From: Xaviernesmea oryzae
GTDB taxonomy: Bacteria; Pseudomonadota; Alphaproteobacteria; Rhizobiales; Rhizobiaceae
Direction: 5' to 3'
Length of the DNA stretch: 64,000 nt
Assembly (NCBI RefSeq): GCF_900109605.1
Contig: NZ_FOAM01000006.1
Span: forward strand, 62,001-126,000
The position numbers and the translations under genes were made by a program. The notes under the pieces were generated by a model that ran no database searches, was not told where the DNA came from, and saw only the letters and a program-made list of their open reading frames with translations. Below, one piece after another: positions 27,506 to 35,395 of the stretch; the stretch's first letter is position 1; every line of letters starts with the position of its first letter.

Positions 27506-28627
27506 GTTTCGACTTGGCTGGCGTATAACACGTTTGGCCCGATAGAATAAGCTCTACCTGCGTTTTTCGTTGCCGAGTGGACCAGCAAAATGGGTCGTTT
27601 CGATCCGCTGTCGTCCCGCTTTGAACAGGTAGACAGGATGGCGGACTTGAAGGATCAGCCCGCCATCCGACACGGATGTTCCTTATCCCCCCACACAAAA
27701 TCCGGAGTTCATCGATGCATCGCGCGGTCTTTTGACCTGTGCGCATGATCGGCGTTCGCGCGTGCCTGAATCACGCTGAAGCGGTCAACCTTGGTGCAAG
27801 GCGCGCTCAAGGCGAGCTATGGCCATCGACACGCAAGTCGAGGCGTGATGTCACGCCCTCATCATCAGAAAGGCGCGATGCAACGGCTTCGACCATGAGG
27901 ATGCATCAAGCCGTCCGCCATCGCTGGCTTGCGAATATACGCTGTCCGCGCGCTGTTCCATTCGGGCTGCGCGGTCAAATCGCGGCCGATACCCAATCGA
28001 AAAACAGCCACGACTTACCCTTCATACGCCGAAGCGTGTCAGCGACGAACCGGCATCACGGTTGTATTCGCCTGCTCCACTCATGAGCTGGCAGAACAGC
28101 CGAAACTGCGGGGATCGCCACGCAATTTGGCCGAAAACGAAAGCATCCACGAACTAAGTGGGAGCTCTTCACCCGAATTGTGAAGCGCCGAGAGGGAGAT
28201 TTAAAGCGCCTATAGACAGGCACCACTGACCAATCGGAGCGTGTCGCGACAAGACTCGATCACGCAGGGACTGAACATTCCGGAACCTCCTCCAGCGCCT
28301 ATCATGCTGAAGACATCCTGCATTGGCGCCCTACCATTTCCGGCACTTGAACCGACCGGGCGAAGGTGACCGATCTCAATCGGAGCCACTTGCGCCTTAA
28401 ACCAGATGCGGCAAACCGCTGAACGCAGGAAACAGACACTGCCCGTCACTCAGCCTTAATACAGCATTCTCAAATAAAAAATAGCACAGCAAGGTAGACG
28501 ATCTTCAATAGACGACCGACCTTGAAGCAGAGCGAATTACAGGACCTGCCCACCAATATACAGGCGGAACGATGTAGCAGAATGTTGTCGTGGAGAGGGT
28601 TTCGATGACGGACGGAGACTGACGAAA
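27506..28627. other. Atypical 1.1-kb stretch without a recognisable gene
   Basis: Frames of up to ~115 codons are open, but none has a ribosome-binding site, codon pattern or protein sequence I can recognise. The base composition is lower in GC and more even than in neighbours, especially after 28.4 kb. A GGATGGCGG / CCGCCATCC hairpin (27636-27668) is present. It may be a decayed insertion or a degraded gene region. No IS ends or transposase motifs were found. Confidence 0.45.
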
Positions 28628-28912
28628 CTATGACCAGAACTGGTCTAGCCAGAGATTGACACGGTCGAATCCCTTTTTGTTGATAGTATAGATCCTTCGT
28701 GTTCCGCTTGGGGCAACGGAGACGAGGTCCGATTCGAGCAGCGCCTTGAGATGCTGCGAGACAGCGGGCCGGCTGATGGGCAGGCCCTCTGCAAGTTCGT
28801 TGACCGTGCGCGGCGCGCGACGGAGCTCCTCCAACAGATAACGCCGGTTGGGATCGGAGATGGCACTGAAAGGATCAACTTGAGACATAAGAGAAGGATC
28901 AACTTGGGACAT
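28628..28912 (-). CDS. ArsR-family winged-helix regulator
   Basis: 94 residues. The core PFSAISDPNRRYLLEELRRA, TVNELAEGLPISRPAVSQHL and a wing VSVAPSGTRRIYTI identify an ArsR-type regulator of the group often paired with SRPBCC proteins. It lacks the cysteine metal box. The N-terminus is a tandem copy: the first 24 bases of the gene (MSQVDPSL) are repeated next (MSQVDPFS), giving two possible ATGs at 28912 and 28888. No partner gene follows; the downstream sequence is the empty stretch. Composition is more AT-rich than surrounding genes. Confidence 0.82.
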   Translation of the reverse strand: MSQVDPSLMSQVDPFSAISDPNRRYLLEELRRAPRTVNELAEGLPISRPAVSQHLKALLESDLVSVAPSGTRRIYTINKKGFDRVNLWLDQFWS

Positions 28913-29077
28913 GAGCGAACGCTAAGATAAAACTTTCTTATGAGCAAGCGGATTGTCACTTTAGGGGCTAAGAAAGATGTCTTTGCTTTTGCCTTTTCGC
29001 GAAAAAAGAGTGTCTCAATGTCAGCTCTCGCTTCCAAATTGCATCTTCTGACTGTAGCGCTTTGTTGATGAGCCTTT

Positions 29078-29857
29078 CTAGCGTGTGTCCAGGAGTGCAC
29101 CGAGCGCTTCGTGAATGAGTCGCGCACCGGCGAGGAAAGCCATGGCATACATGAAGGGGTAGAAGATCTGTGGCCTCATGCGCCGCACGAAGAAGGCACC
29201 CGCCATGGTGGCAACCACCGCGAAGGGAAAGAGCGAGACGGAAACGATCAGGTTCTCCGTATCCAACTGCCCGAGCGCGAAATAGGGAATGAGCTTCACC
29301 GCGTTCAAGATGGCGAAGAAGCGCACCATGGTTCCCGTATAGTCGCGCGGCGGCAGTTGCAGCGGCAGGGCATAGACCTGGAACGGCGGTCCGCCGGCAT
29401 GGGCGACGAAACTGCCGTAACCGGAGAAGGCGCCCAGCAGGACGGCCAGCGCAGGGCGATGCGGCTTCGGGGTCATGACATAGCCGTGGCGCGCGCGCCA
29501 GACGAGCACGGCATAGCGCAGCGCGAAGAGAACCGCGATCAGGCCGATGATCAGGCGAAGCGCGTCGCGCGGAACCACCGCCGCCGTGGCCCAGCCGATG
29601 GCAATGCCCGCCAGCGCACCGGGCAGCAGGATCAGCAGCGTCCTGCGGTCGCCATTCTTCCGCCAGGCCCAAAGCGAGACCATATCCATGGCGATCAGGA
29701 TCGGCAGCAGCAGGGCGGCCGCCTTGACCGGCGAGACCACCAGCGACAGAAGCGGCACGCCCATCAGGGCCAGTGCCTCGCCCATGCCCCCCTTGGAAAA
29801 GCCGACGAGCAGCACGGCTGGAATGGCCACGAGATAGAAATTCAAGTCGGGCAGCAT
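29078..29857 (-). CDS. TauE/SafE-type permease
   Basis: 259-residue integral membrane protein with about eight hydrophobic segments. It starts MLPDLNFYLVAIPAVLLVGF, followed by the family motif SKGGMGEALALMGVPLLSL, and in the second half has the repeat-related GAFSGYGSFVAHAGGPPFQVY. TauE/SafE proteins export sulfite, sulfoacetate or related organosulfur anions; the substrate here is not inferable. The ATG at 29857 has GAGGAGGAG upstream. It is divergent from the ThiE-like gene. Confidence 0.88.
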   Translation of the reverse strand: MLPDLNFYLVAIPAVLLVGFSKGGMGEALALMGVPLLSLVVSPVKAAALLLPILIAMDMVSLWAWRKNGDRRTLLILLPGALAGIAIGWATAAVVPRDALRLIIGLIAVLFALRYAVLVWRARHGYVMTPKPHRPALAVLLGAFSGYGSFVAHAGGPPFQVYALPLQLPPRDYTGTMVRFFAILNAVKLIPYFALGQLDTENLIVSVSLFPFAVVATMAGAFFVRRMRPQIFYPFMYAMAFLAGARLIHEALGALLDTR

Positions 29858-30058
29858 GTCGGTTCTCCTCCTCGGCGCCTGCCGGCCGCTCTTGTCGGGG
29901 CAGGCCGGCACCGTCCTCCCCGGCAAAGGCCTTCCCGCATCGGATCCGCAAAAGCGTTTCCCACGATCCGGCGACATGCTGTAAGGGAAAAGCATCGCGA
30001 CGCAATGCGCATTTTTTCAAGGTTCGCGGCCTGCCTCAAAGGTCCGTCGAGGAGAGAC

Positions 30059-30709
30059 ATGACGACGAAAGACGATCGTTGCCGCCTGGTTCTGGTGGTG
30101 CCCGCGCTGGATGATATGGAACGACAGGCGCAGCTTCTCGAAGCAGCGCTGGCGGGCGGCGATGTCGCCTCGGTCATCCTGCCGCAGGGCACGCTGGACG
30201 ACCAGGCCTTCCAGAAGCAGGCCGAGCGGCTGGTGCCGATCATTCAGGCGGCTGGAGCGGCAGCGCTGATCGCGGGCGACAGCCGCGTGGCCAGCCGGGT
30301 CAAGGCCGACGGGCTTCATATCTCCGGCAATGGCGAGGCCGTGGCGGAAGCGGTGGAGAAGTTCACGCCGAAGCTGATCGTCGGGGCCGGAGGCGCGGCC
30401 GACCGGCATCAGGCCCTGGAGATCGGCGAGGCGCGGCCCGACTATATGTTTTTCGGCAAGCTCGATGGCGACATCAAGCCGGAGGCGCATCCCAAGAACC
30501 TCGCGCTTGGCGAATGGTGGGCCTCGATGATCGAAATTCCCTGTATCGTGCTTGGCGGCTCCGATCTGCAATCCGCGCTTGCCGTGGCGGAGACCGGAGC
30601 GGAATTCGTGGCCCTGCGTCAGGCGATTTTCTCGGCACCGGCGCCCGGCGAGGCCGTCGCCGCCGTCAATGCGCTGCTGGACGAAAAAGCGCCACGGTTT
30701 GAGGATTAA
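30059..30709 (+). CDS. Diverged ThiE/TenI-like protein
   Basis: 216 residues with the TIM-barrel outline of thiamine phosphate synthase. Matching segments are KADGLHISGNGEA (for DGVHLGQ), KLIVGAGGAADRHQALE, RPDYMFFGKLDGDIKP and IPCIVLGGSDL, then ETGAEFVALRQAIF. Several catalytic motifs of true ThiE are altered: the FPTxTK-type phosphate/pyrimidine loop is replaced by GDIKPEAHPKN. I therefore doubt a standard ThiE reaction. GAGGAGAGAC precedes the ATG. It ends 10 bases before a Sel1-repeat gene, so these two are an operon; I recall the pair from other Rhizobiaceae. Confidence 0.72.
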   Translation: MTTKDDRCRLVLVVPALDDMERQAQLLEAALAGGDVASVILPQGTLDDQAFQKQAERLVPIIQAAGAAALIAGDSRVASRVKADGLHISGNGEAVAEAVEKFTPKLIVGAGGAADRHQALEIGEARPDYMFFGKLDGDIKPEAHPKNLALGEWWASMIEIPCIVLGGSDLQSALAVAETGAEFVALRQAIFSAPAPGEAVAAVNALLDEKAPRFED

Positions 30710-30719
30710 TCCGCCGGAT

Positions 30720-32024
30720 ATGATGCCGACCTCGCTCCTCTTCCGGACCGCCCTCCTCCGCCCTGCCATGTGCTGCGCGGCGCTTGCGCTTGCCGCTCTG
30801 CTGGAGGGCACGCCGCTTGGCGCCCTTGCGCAGGACATCAACCTGCCGGGTGTTTCGCCCGAAGGCGGGGCCGCCGCCGTCGATCCGGCAGCACCGGAAG
30901 GAACGCCGGTGCCGAGCGCGCCGCTTCCCGGTGAAACGATGGGCGATGCCGCACCGACTGCGGACACAACCTTTGGCGAGCGGGTGACGGGCGATGACGC
31001 AGCCTCGCCCAAGCGCGGGCGCATCACGCCCTTCAATGGCGCGGCACTGCCGGTCGAGGAACTGCCGAAGCTCGATCCGTCCGGCACGCCGCCGCCGGCA
31101 CCCGGCGCCATCGCGCCGTCGGGCGGCGTCAACGTGCTGGATCGCATGGGCGCGTCTCTGCCGCCTCTGCCCAAGGAAAAGCCGTTCAAGGGCAAGCCCG
31201 ACGACGCCTACGGCGCCTTTCAGCGCGGCTACTACCTGACAGCCATGGAGCTTGCCCTGCCGCGCGCCCAGAAGGGCGATCCTGCCGCCCAGACGCTGGT
31301 TGCCGAACTCTTCGCCAATGGGCTCGGCGTGCCGCGCAACACCAAGAATGCCGCCTTCTGGTACGAGCAGGCCGCCAATGCCGGCGATCCCGTCTCCATG
31401 TTCAAATTCTCGCTGATGCTGATGGAGGGCCGCGACGTTGCGCGCGACCGCAAACGCTCGGAAGAGCTGATGCGTGACGCCGCCGATCTCGGCAATGGCT
31501 CGGCGCAGTTCAATTATGCGCAGCTTCTGGTGTCCGACATGCCGGGCGAGAAAGGCCTGAAGGCAGCGCTGCCTTACTATGAGAAATCGGCCGAGAAGGG
31601 CATTGCCGACGCGCAATATGCGCTGGCGCAGATCTATATGAATGTCGAGGGGATCAGCGACGACAAGCGCGCCACTGCCCGCAGCTGGCTGCTGCGCGCG
31701 GCGGCAGCAGGCTTCGACACGGCCCAGCTCGATGCCGGCATCTGGCTGATCGACGGGCTTGGCGGCGACCGCAATCTGGAAGAAGGTTTTCGCTGGATGC
31801 GGCTTGCCGCTCAAAACGGAAACATCATCGCCCAAAACCGCGTCGCCCATCTTTATATCAATGCCATCGGCACCCAGCCCAACCCCGTCGAAGCCGGCAA
31901 ATGGGCGCTGCTCTCGCTCAAAGCCGGCCTGCGCGACCCGGCACTCGAGGACTTCATGGAAGGGCTGCCCGACGAGCAGGTGGCCGAGGCGCGCAAGGCC
32001 GCCGATCTCTTCCGCCCGCGCTGA
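30720..32024 (+). CDS. Exported Sel1-repeat protein
   Basis: 434 residues. A signal peptide (MCCAALALAALLEGTPLGALA) is followed by ~130 residues of Pro/Gly/Ala-rich low-complexity sequence, then about six Sel1/TPR-like repeats from residue ~170. Examples are AAQTLVAELFANGLGVPRN, TKNAAFWYEQAANAGDPVS and ALPYYEKSAEKGIADAQYAL. Such proteins are scaffolds in the envelope; the partner is unknown. ATG at 30720 or 30723, no strong ribosome-binding site, consistent with coupling to the ThiE-like gene. Confidence 0.85.
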   Translation: MMPTSLLFRTALLRPAMCCAALALAALLEGTPLGALAQDINLPGVSPEGGAAAVDPAAPEGTPVPSAPLPGETMGDAAPTADTTFGERVTGDDAASPKRGRITPFNGAALPVEELPKLDPSGTPPPAPGAIAPSGGVNVLDRMGASLPPLPKEKPFKGKPDDAYGAFQRGYYLTAMELALPRAQKGDPAAQTLVAELFANGLGVPRNTKNAAFWYEQAANAGDPVSMFKFSLMLMEGRDVARDRKRSEELMRDAADLGNGSAQFNYAQLLVSDMPGEKGLKAALPYYEKSAEKGIADAQYALAQIYMNVEGISDDKRATARSWLLRAAAAGFDTAQLDAGIWLIDGLGGDRNLEEGFRWMRLAAQNGNIIAQNRVAHLYINAIGTQPNPVEAGKWALLSLKAGLRDPALEDFMEGLPDEQVAEARKAADLFRPR

Positions 32025-32326
32025 AGCATCCTCTTCTCGGGATGAAGCGGGCCTGGTGATGTTCGACATGGAAGACCCGCACCGGTCGATCCGTCCTTAG
32101 GATCGACGAGCGCGTCAAGGCACTGTAAGCCCGTCATTCCCGGCAGGAGCCGGCTTGCAGGCTTGAACTTCTTGCGCATTTATGGTCTTCCAGAGGCCTT
32201 CGAGCATGCAGCTGTCCAGCGATATGGGCGGATGCGGTCGGCCGCTGCGTGCCGACGGTTTTATGACAAGGTTTTCCGCCGGCCTTCATGCGTCCGGCTT
32301 GCCGATTGAAAAAAGGATCAAGCGGG

Positions 32327-33127
32327 ATGGCGCGTTCAGCTCTTCTCAACGTCATGGTACAGGCTGCCTTCAAGGCGGGGCGCTCGCTGTCGCGCGATTA
32401 CGGCGAAGTGCAGAACCTGCAGGTCTCGATGAAGGGGCCAGGCGATTTCGTGGCACAGGCGGCACGCAAGGCCGAGAAGATCCTGCGCGAAGAACTGATG
32501 AAGGCGCGCCCGACCTATGCCTTCCTCGGCGAGGAAGCCGGCGATATCGAGGGGACGGACGGCGCGCATCGCTGGATCGTCGAGCCGCTCGATGGCAAGA
32601 CCAATTTTCTTCACGGGCTCGCACAATTCGCCGTCTGCGTTGCGCTGGAACGCCAGGGCGAGATCGTCGCCTCGCTCGTCTTCAATCCGGCGCTGGACGA
32701 GCTTTTCACCGCCGAGCGCGGCGGCGGCACCTTCCTCAACGATCGCCGCCTGCGCGTGGCCGCACGCCGCACCCTGTCGGATTGCATCATCGCCACCGGC
32801 ATCCCTTATCTCGGCCGCACCAACCATGGCACCTATCTGGTCGAGCTGCGCCATATCATGGGCGAAGTCGCCGGCCTGCGCAGCTTCGGCGCGCCCTCGC
32901 TTGATCTCGCCCAGGTGGCCGCAGGCCGCTTCGACGGCTTCTGGGAGCGCGGGCTCGACCCCTGGCAGATGGCGGCCGGCATGCTTCTGGTGCGCGAAGC
33001 CGGCGGCTGGGTGTCCGATCTCGATGGCGGCAACAAGATCCTCGAAAGCCGCTCGATCATCGCCGGCAACGAATATATCCGCAAGGCGCTGCAGGACGTC
33101 GTCCATCGGCCGATCCCCGGCAAATAA
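32327..33127 (+). CDS. Inositol-monophosphatase-like protein lacking metal ligands (probable pseudoenzyme)
   Basis: 266 residues starting MARSALLNVMVQAAFKAGRS, clearly SuhB/IMPase fold and co-linear with the family over its whole length. The active site is broken at several points. The conserved Asp of the first motif is Ala46 (FVAQAARKAE). The DPLDGTTNF motif reads EPLDGKTNF, so the first Asp is Glu86 and the Thr is Lys91. The late WD motif reads PWQ, with Gln214 in place of Asp. Only GEE (68-70) and Asp89 remain. The frame is intact with no stop, so it is kept by selection or recently diverged. Loss of activity is inferred. Efp, a usual neighbour of suhB as I recall, is absent. Confidence 0.82.
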   Translation: MARSALLNVMVQAAFKAGRSLSRDYGEVQNLQVSMKGPGDFVAQAARKAEKILREELMKARPTYAFLGEEAGDIEGTDGAHRWIVEPLDGKTNFLHGLAQFAVCVALERQGEIVASLVFNPALDELFTAERGGGTFLNDRRLRVAARRTLSDCIIATGIPYLGRTNHGTYLVELRHIMGEVAGLRSFGAPSLDLAQVAAGRFDGFWERGLDPWQMAAGMLLVREAGGWVSDLDGGNKILESRSIIAGNEYIRKALQDVVHRPIPGK

Positions 33128-33344
33128 GGATCCGAGAAGACCCGCATGGCGTGACATCGCGTGACGGCGGAAGGCGTCTCGCCGGCCTGAGAACGAACCT
33201 GCCGCTTGCCTCATCCTCGGGCGTGTCCCGAGGATCCACTGTTCGATGGCTGACGATGGCCGGATCAGGCCCGGCCGCAACGAGCCAGGGCTTTGCGCTT
33301 TGAGCATCGAGGCGAAAATCCGAACCGGATGCAGGCTTTTGATG

Positions 33345-33400
33345 GTGCATCGGACTGCCCGAAGGCCGGTTTCCACATTTCGGTCCGCCGCTCCATCGCC
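33345..33400 (-). repeat. Degenerate copy of the dispersed rhizobial palindrome
   Basis: GCATCGGACTGCCCGAAGG...TTTCGGTCCG resembles the element at 59.7 kb, which on the same strand reads GCATCGGATTCTTCCGAAAG...TTTCGGTCTGATGCTC. It lies in the 313-base gap between the IMPase-like gene and pabB, which contains no gene. Confidence 0.5.
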
Positions 33401-33440
33401 CATCTGAGACGACGGCAGGACATTCATATCCGGGATCGAC

Positions 33441-34622
33441 ATGGCAAGGGCAGCGTCCTCGCAAAACTTCATCCTCTTTCGTGACGATCCCGCGGACCGG
33501 ACGATGCTGTTTGCCGAGCCGGTGGAGATCGTCACCGCCTGGACCCCGGAGGACTTCGAAGCCGGCTTTGCGAAGCTAGAGGCGGCGCGGGCGCAGAGGC
33601 TCTGGATTGCCGGGCTGATGGCCTATGAGGCCGGGCATCTCTTCGAACGAAAGCTTGCGCCTTTTGCCGCCGGCCGAAGAAAAACGCCGCTCTTTTCCTT
33701 CGGGCTGTTCGAAGGGCCGATCGCGGATCATCCGCTTGGCAGCCCGCGCCAGCGCGTTGAAAACGAGCCCTTCCTGAGCGAGCCGAAGGCCGCCTGGGAT
33801 CTGTCGGCCTATCGCAGGCGCTTCGACCGGCTGCACCGGCACCTGGCCGAGGGCGATTGCTACCAGGCGAACCTGACCATGCCCATCGAGGCCAGGTGGA
33901 CCGGCGATCCGCTTGCCGCTTTCTGGTCGCTCATTGCCCGACAGCCCGTGCGCTATGGCGCCTTCGTAGCGCTTGACGGGCCGCAAATTCTCTCGCGCTC
34001 GCCGGAGCTGTTCTTCAAGGTGGATGCCGGGGGCAGGATCGAAACGCATCCGATGAAGGGCACTGCCCGGCGTGGTGCCAGCGCGGCGGAGGACGCAGCA
34101 ATCGTCGAAGCCCTTCTCGCCGATCCCAAGACGCAGGCCGAGAACCGGATGATCGTCGATCTCCTGCGCAACGACATTTCGCGCATCACCGAGGTCGGCA
34201 CGCTGGATGTGCCTGCCCTCTTCGAGGTCGAAACCTATCCGACCGTCCATCAGCTAGTCAGTCATATCAGCGCGATGCTGCTGCCCGGCCTGACGCTGCG
34301 CGAGATCTTCGCGGCGCTGTTTCCTTGCGGTTCGGTCACCGGCGCGCCGAAGATCCGGGCGATGGAAATCCTGCAGGCGCTGGAGGTGGGTCCGCGCGAA
34401 GCCTATTGCGGCGCCATCGGCTGGATCGCGCCTGACGGCTCCATGCGCTTCAACGTCGCCATTCGCACGATCACCCTGTTCGACGATGGGAGAGCCACCT
34501 TCCATGTCGGCGGCGGCATCGTTTTTGATTCGACGGCGGAAGCGGAATATGAAGAATGCCTGCTGAAAGCGCGCTTTGCCGTGGGTGATCAGCTCATTGC
34601 CGCAGGGAGCGAGCCCGCGTGA
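33441..34622 (+). CDS. pabB: Aminodeoxychorismate synthase component I
   Basis: Converts chorismate and ammonia to 4-amino-4-deoxychorismate for folate. 393 residues, a chorismate-binding domain with a shortened N-terminal part. Active-site elements are the lysine in HPMKGTARRG, ENRMIVDLLRNDISR, HQLVSHISAML, FPCGSVTGAPKIRAMEI and EAYCGAIGWI. It overlaps the downstream class IV aminotransferase by four bases (GTGA), a pabB-pabC operon. No glutamine amidotransferase (pabA) is adjacent. Confidence 0.93.
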   Translation: MARAASSQNFILFRDDPADRTMLFAEPVEIVTAWTPEDFEAGFAKLEAARAQRLWIAGLMAYEAGHLFERKLAPFAAGRRKTPLFSFGLFEGPIADHPLGSPRQRVENEPFLSEPKAAWDLSAYRRRFDRLHRHLAEGDCYQANLTMPIEARWTGDPLAAFWSLIARQPVRYGAFVALDGPQILSRSPELFFKVDAGGRIETHPMKGTARRGASAAEDAAIVEALLADPKTQAENRMIVDLLRNDISRITEVGTLDVPALFEVETYPTVHQLVSHISAMLLPGLTLREIFAALFPCGSVTGAPKIRAMEILQALEVGPREAYCGAIGWIAPDGSMRFNVAIRTITLFDDGRATFHVGGGIVFDSTAEAEYEECLLKARFAVGDQLIAAGSEPA

Positions 34623-35254
34623 GTGACTATCACCTGTTCGAGACCATGCGTTTTGCGCCCGGGGAAGGCGTCGTCCGGCAAGGTTTTCATCTTGCCCGGC
34701 TTGCCCGCTCGGCCGGGCGGTTGGGCTTTGCCGGGGCTGCGTCGGCACCTGCCTTTCTCGATGCGCAGCTTGCGGCGCTGCCGGCCGAGCGCGCCCTGCG
34801 CCTGCGGCTGGCACTGACGCGCGAGGGCGCGCTCAGTCTCGCTTCGGCGCCTTTCACGCCCCATGCCGCCGATACGGTTTGGCGCCTGCGCATTGCGGGG
34901 GTCAAGGCACAATCGCGCGATCGCCTGCTGCGCCACAAGGTGAGCCGCAGGACGCTGTATGATCAGGCGCGGGCGGAGTTTACGGCTGACGAGGCCGACG
35001 AGGTGCTGATCCTCAACGAGGCCGGCCTGCCCTGCGAAGGCACGATCACCTCGCTTTTTCTCGATGACGGCTCCGGCACGCTGAAGACCCCACCCGTTGC
35101 CTACGGCCTTCTGGCCGGCGTGCTGCGCACATCGCTGATCTGCGCCAGGCGCGCGCGGGTGGAGCGCCTGACGCTGCGCCAGGTCCGACAAGGCAGGCTC
35201 TTCATGGGCAATTCGCTGCGCGGGCTGATCCCCGCGATCCTGGACGCGGAGTAG
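34619..35254 (+). CDS. pabC: Class IV aminotransferase, probable aminodeoxychorismate lyase
   Basis: 211 residues, PLP-dependent fold type IV. It starts at a GTG overlapping the pabB stop. SDYHLFETMRFAPGEGV at the N-terminus, the lysine in LLRHKVSRRTLYDQA and NEAGLPCEGTITSLFL fit the lyase that forms 4-aminobenzoate and pyruvate, and the operon with pabB supports this. It is shorter than typical PabC (~270), and the family name is firmer than the reaction. Confidence 0.82.
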   Translation: MSDYHLFETMRFAPGEGVVRQGFHLARLARSAGRLGFAGAASAPAFLDAQLAALPAERALRLRLALTREGALSLASAPFTPHAADTVWRLRIAGVKAQSRDRLLRHKVSRRTLYDQARAEFTADEADEVLILNEAGLPCEGTITSLFLDDGSGTLKTPPVAYGLLAGVLRTSLICARRARVERLTLRQVRQGRLFMGNSLRGLIPAILDAE

Positions 35255-35395
35255 GATGTCAGGCCCTATTTTTTGAGAAAAAGCGACAGCTCTTTATTGT
35301 GACATGGAATTGTGTTCTAGGCCTGCCACACATAAAAGGCGGGGTTAACGCAATCCCCACCAGCCTGACGCTGCAAAAGAAGGAGCGACTCTCAA

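Noticed and set aside
27739..28086. 115-codon frame in the atypical patch
   Set aside because: No ribosome-binding site, shifting composition and no recognisable sequence; treated as non-coding.
30059..30709. Thiamine biosynthesis operon or TPP riboswitch
   Set aside because: No thiC, thiG, thiO or THI-box-like leader is visible; the gene is followed by a Sel1-repeat gene.
35255..35395. Polyamine-responsive riboswitch-like leader before hss
   Set aside because: The 140-base leader has no convincing long stems; only an ordinary promoter zone can be argued.
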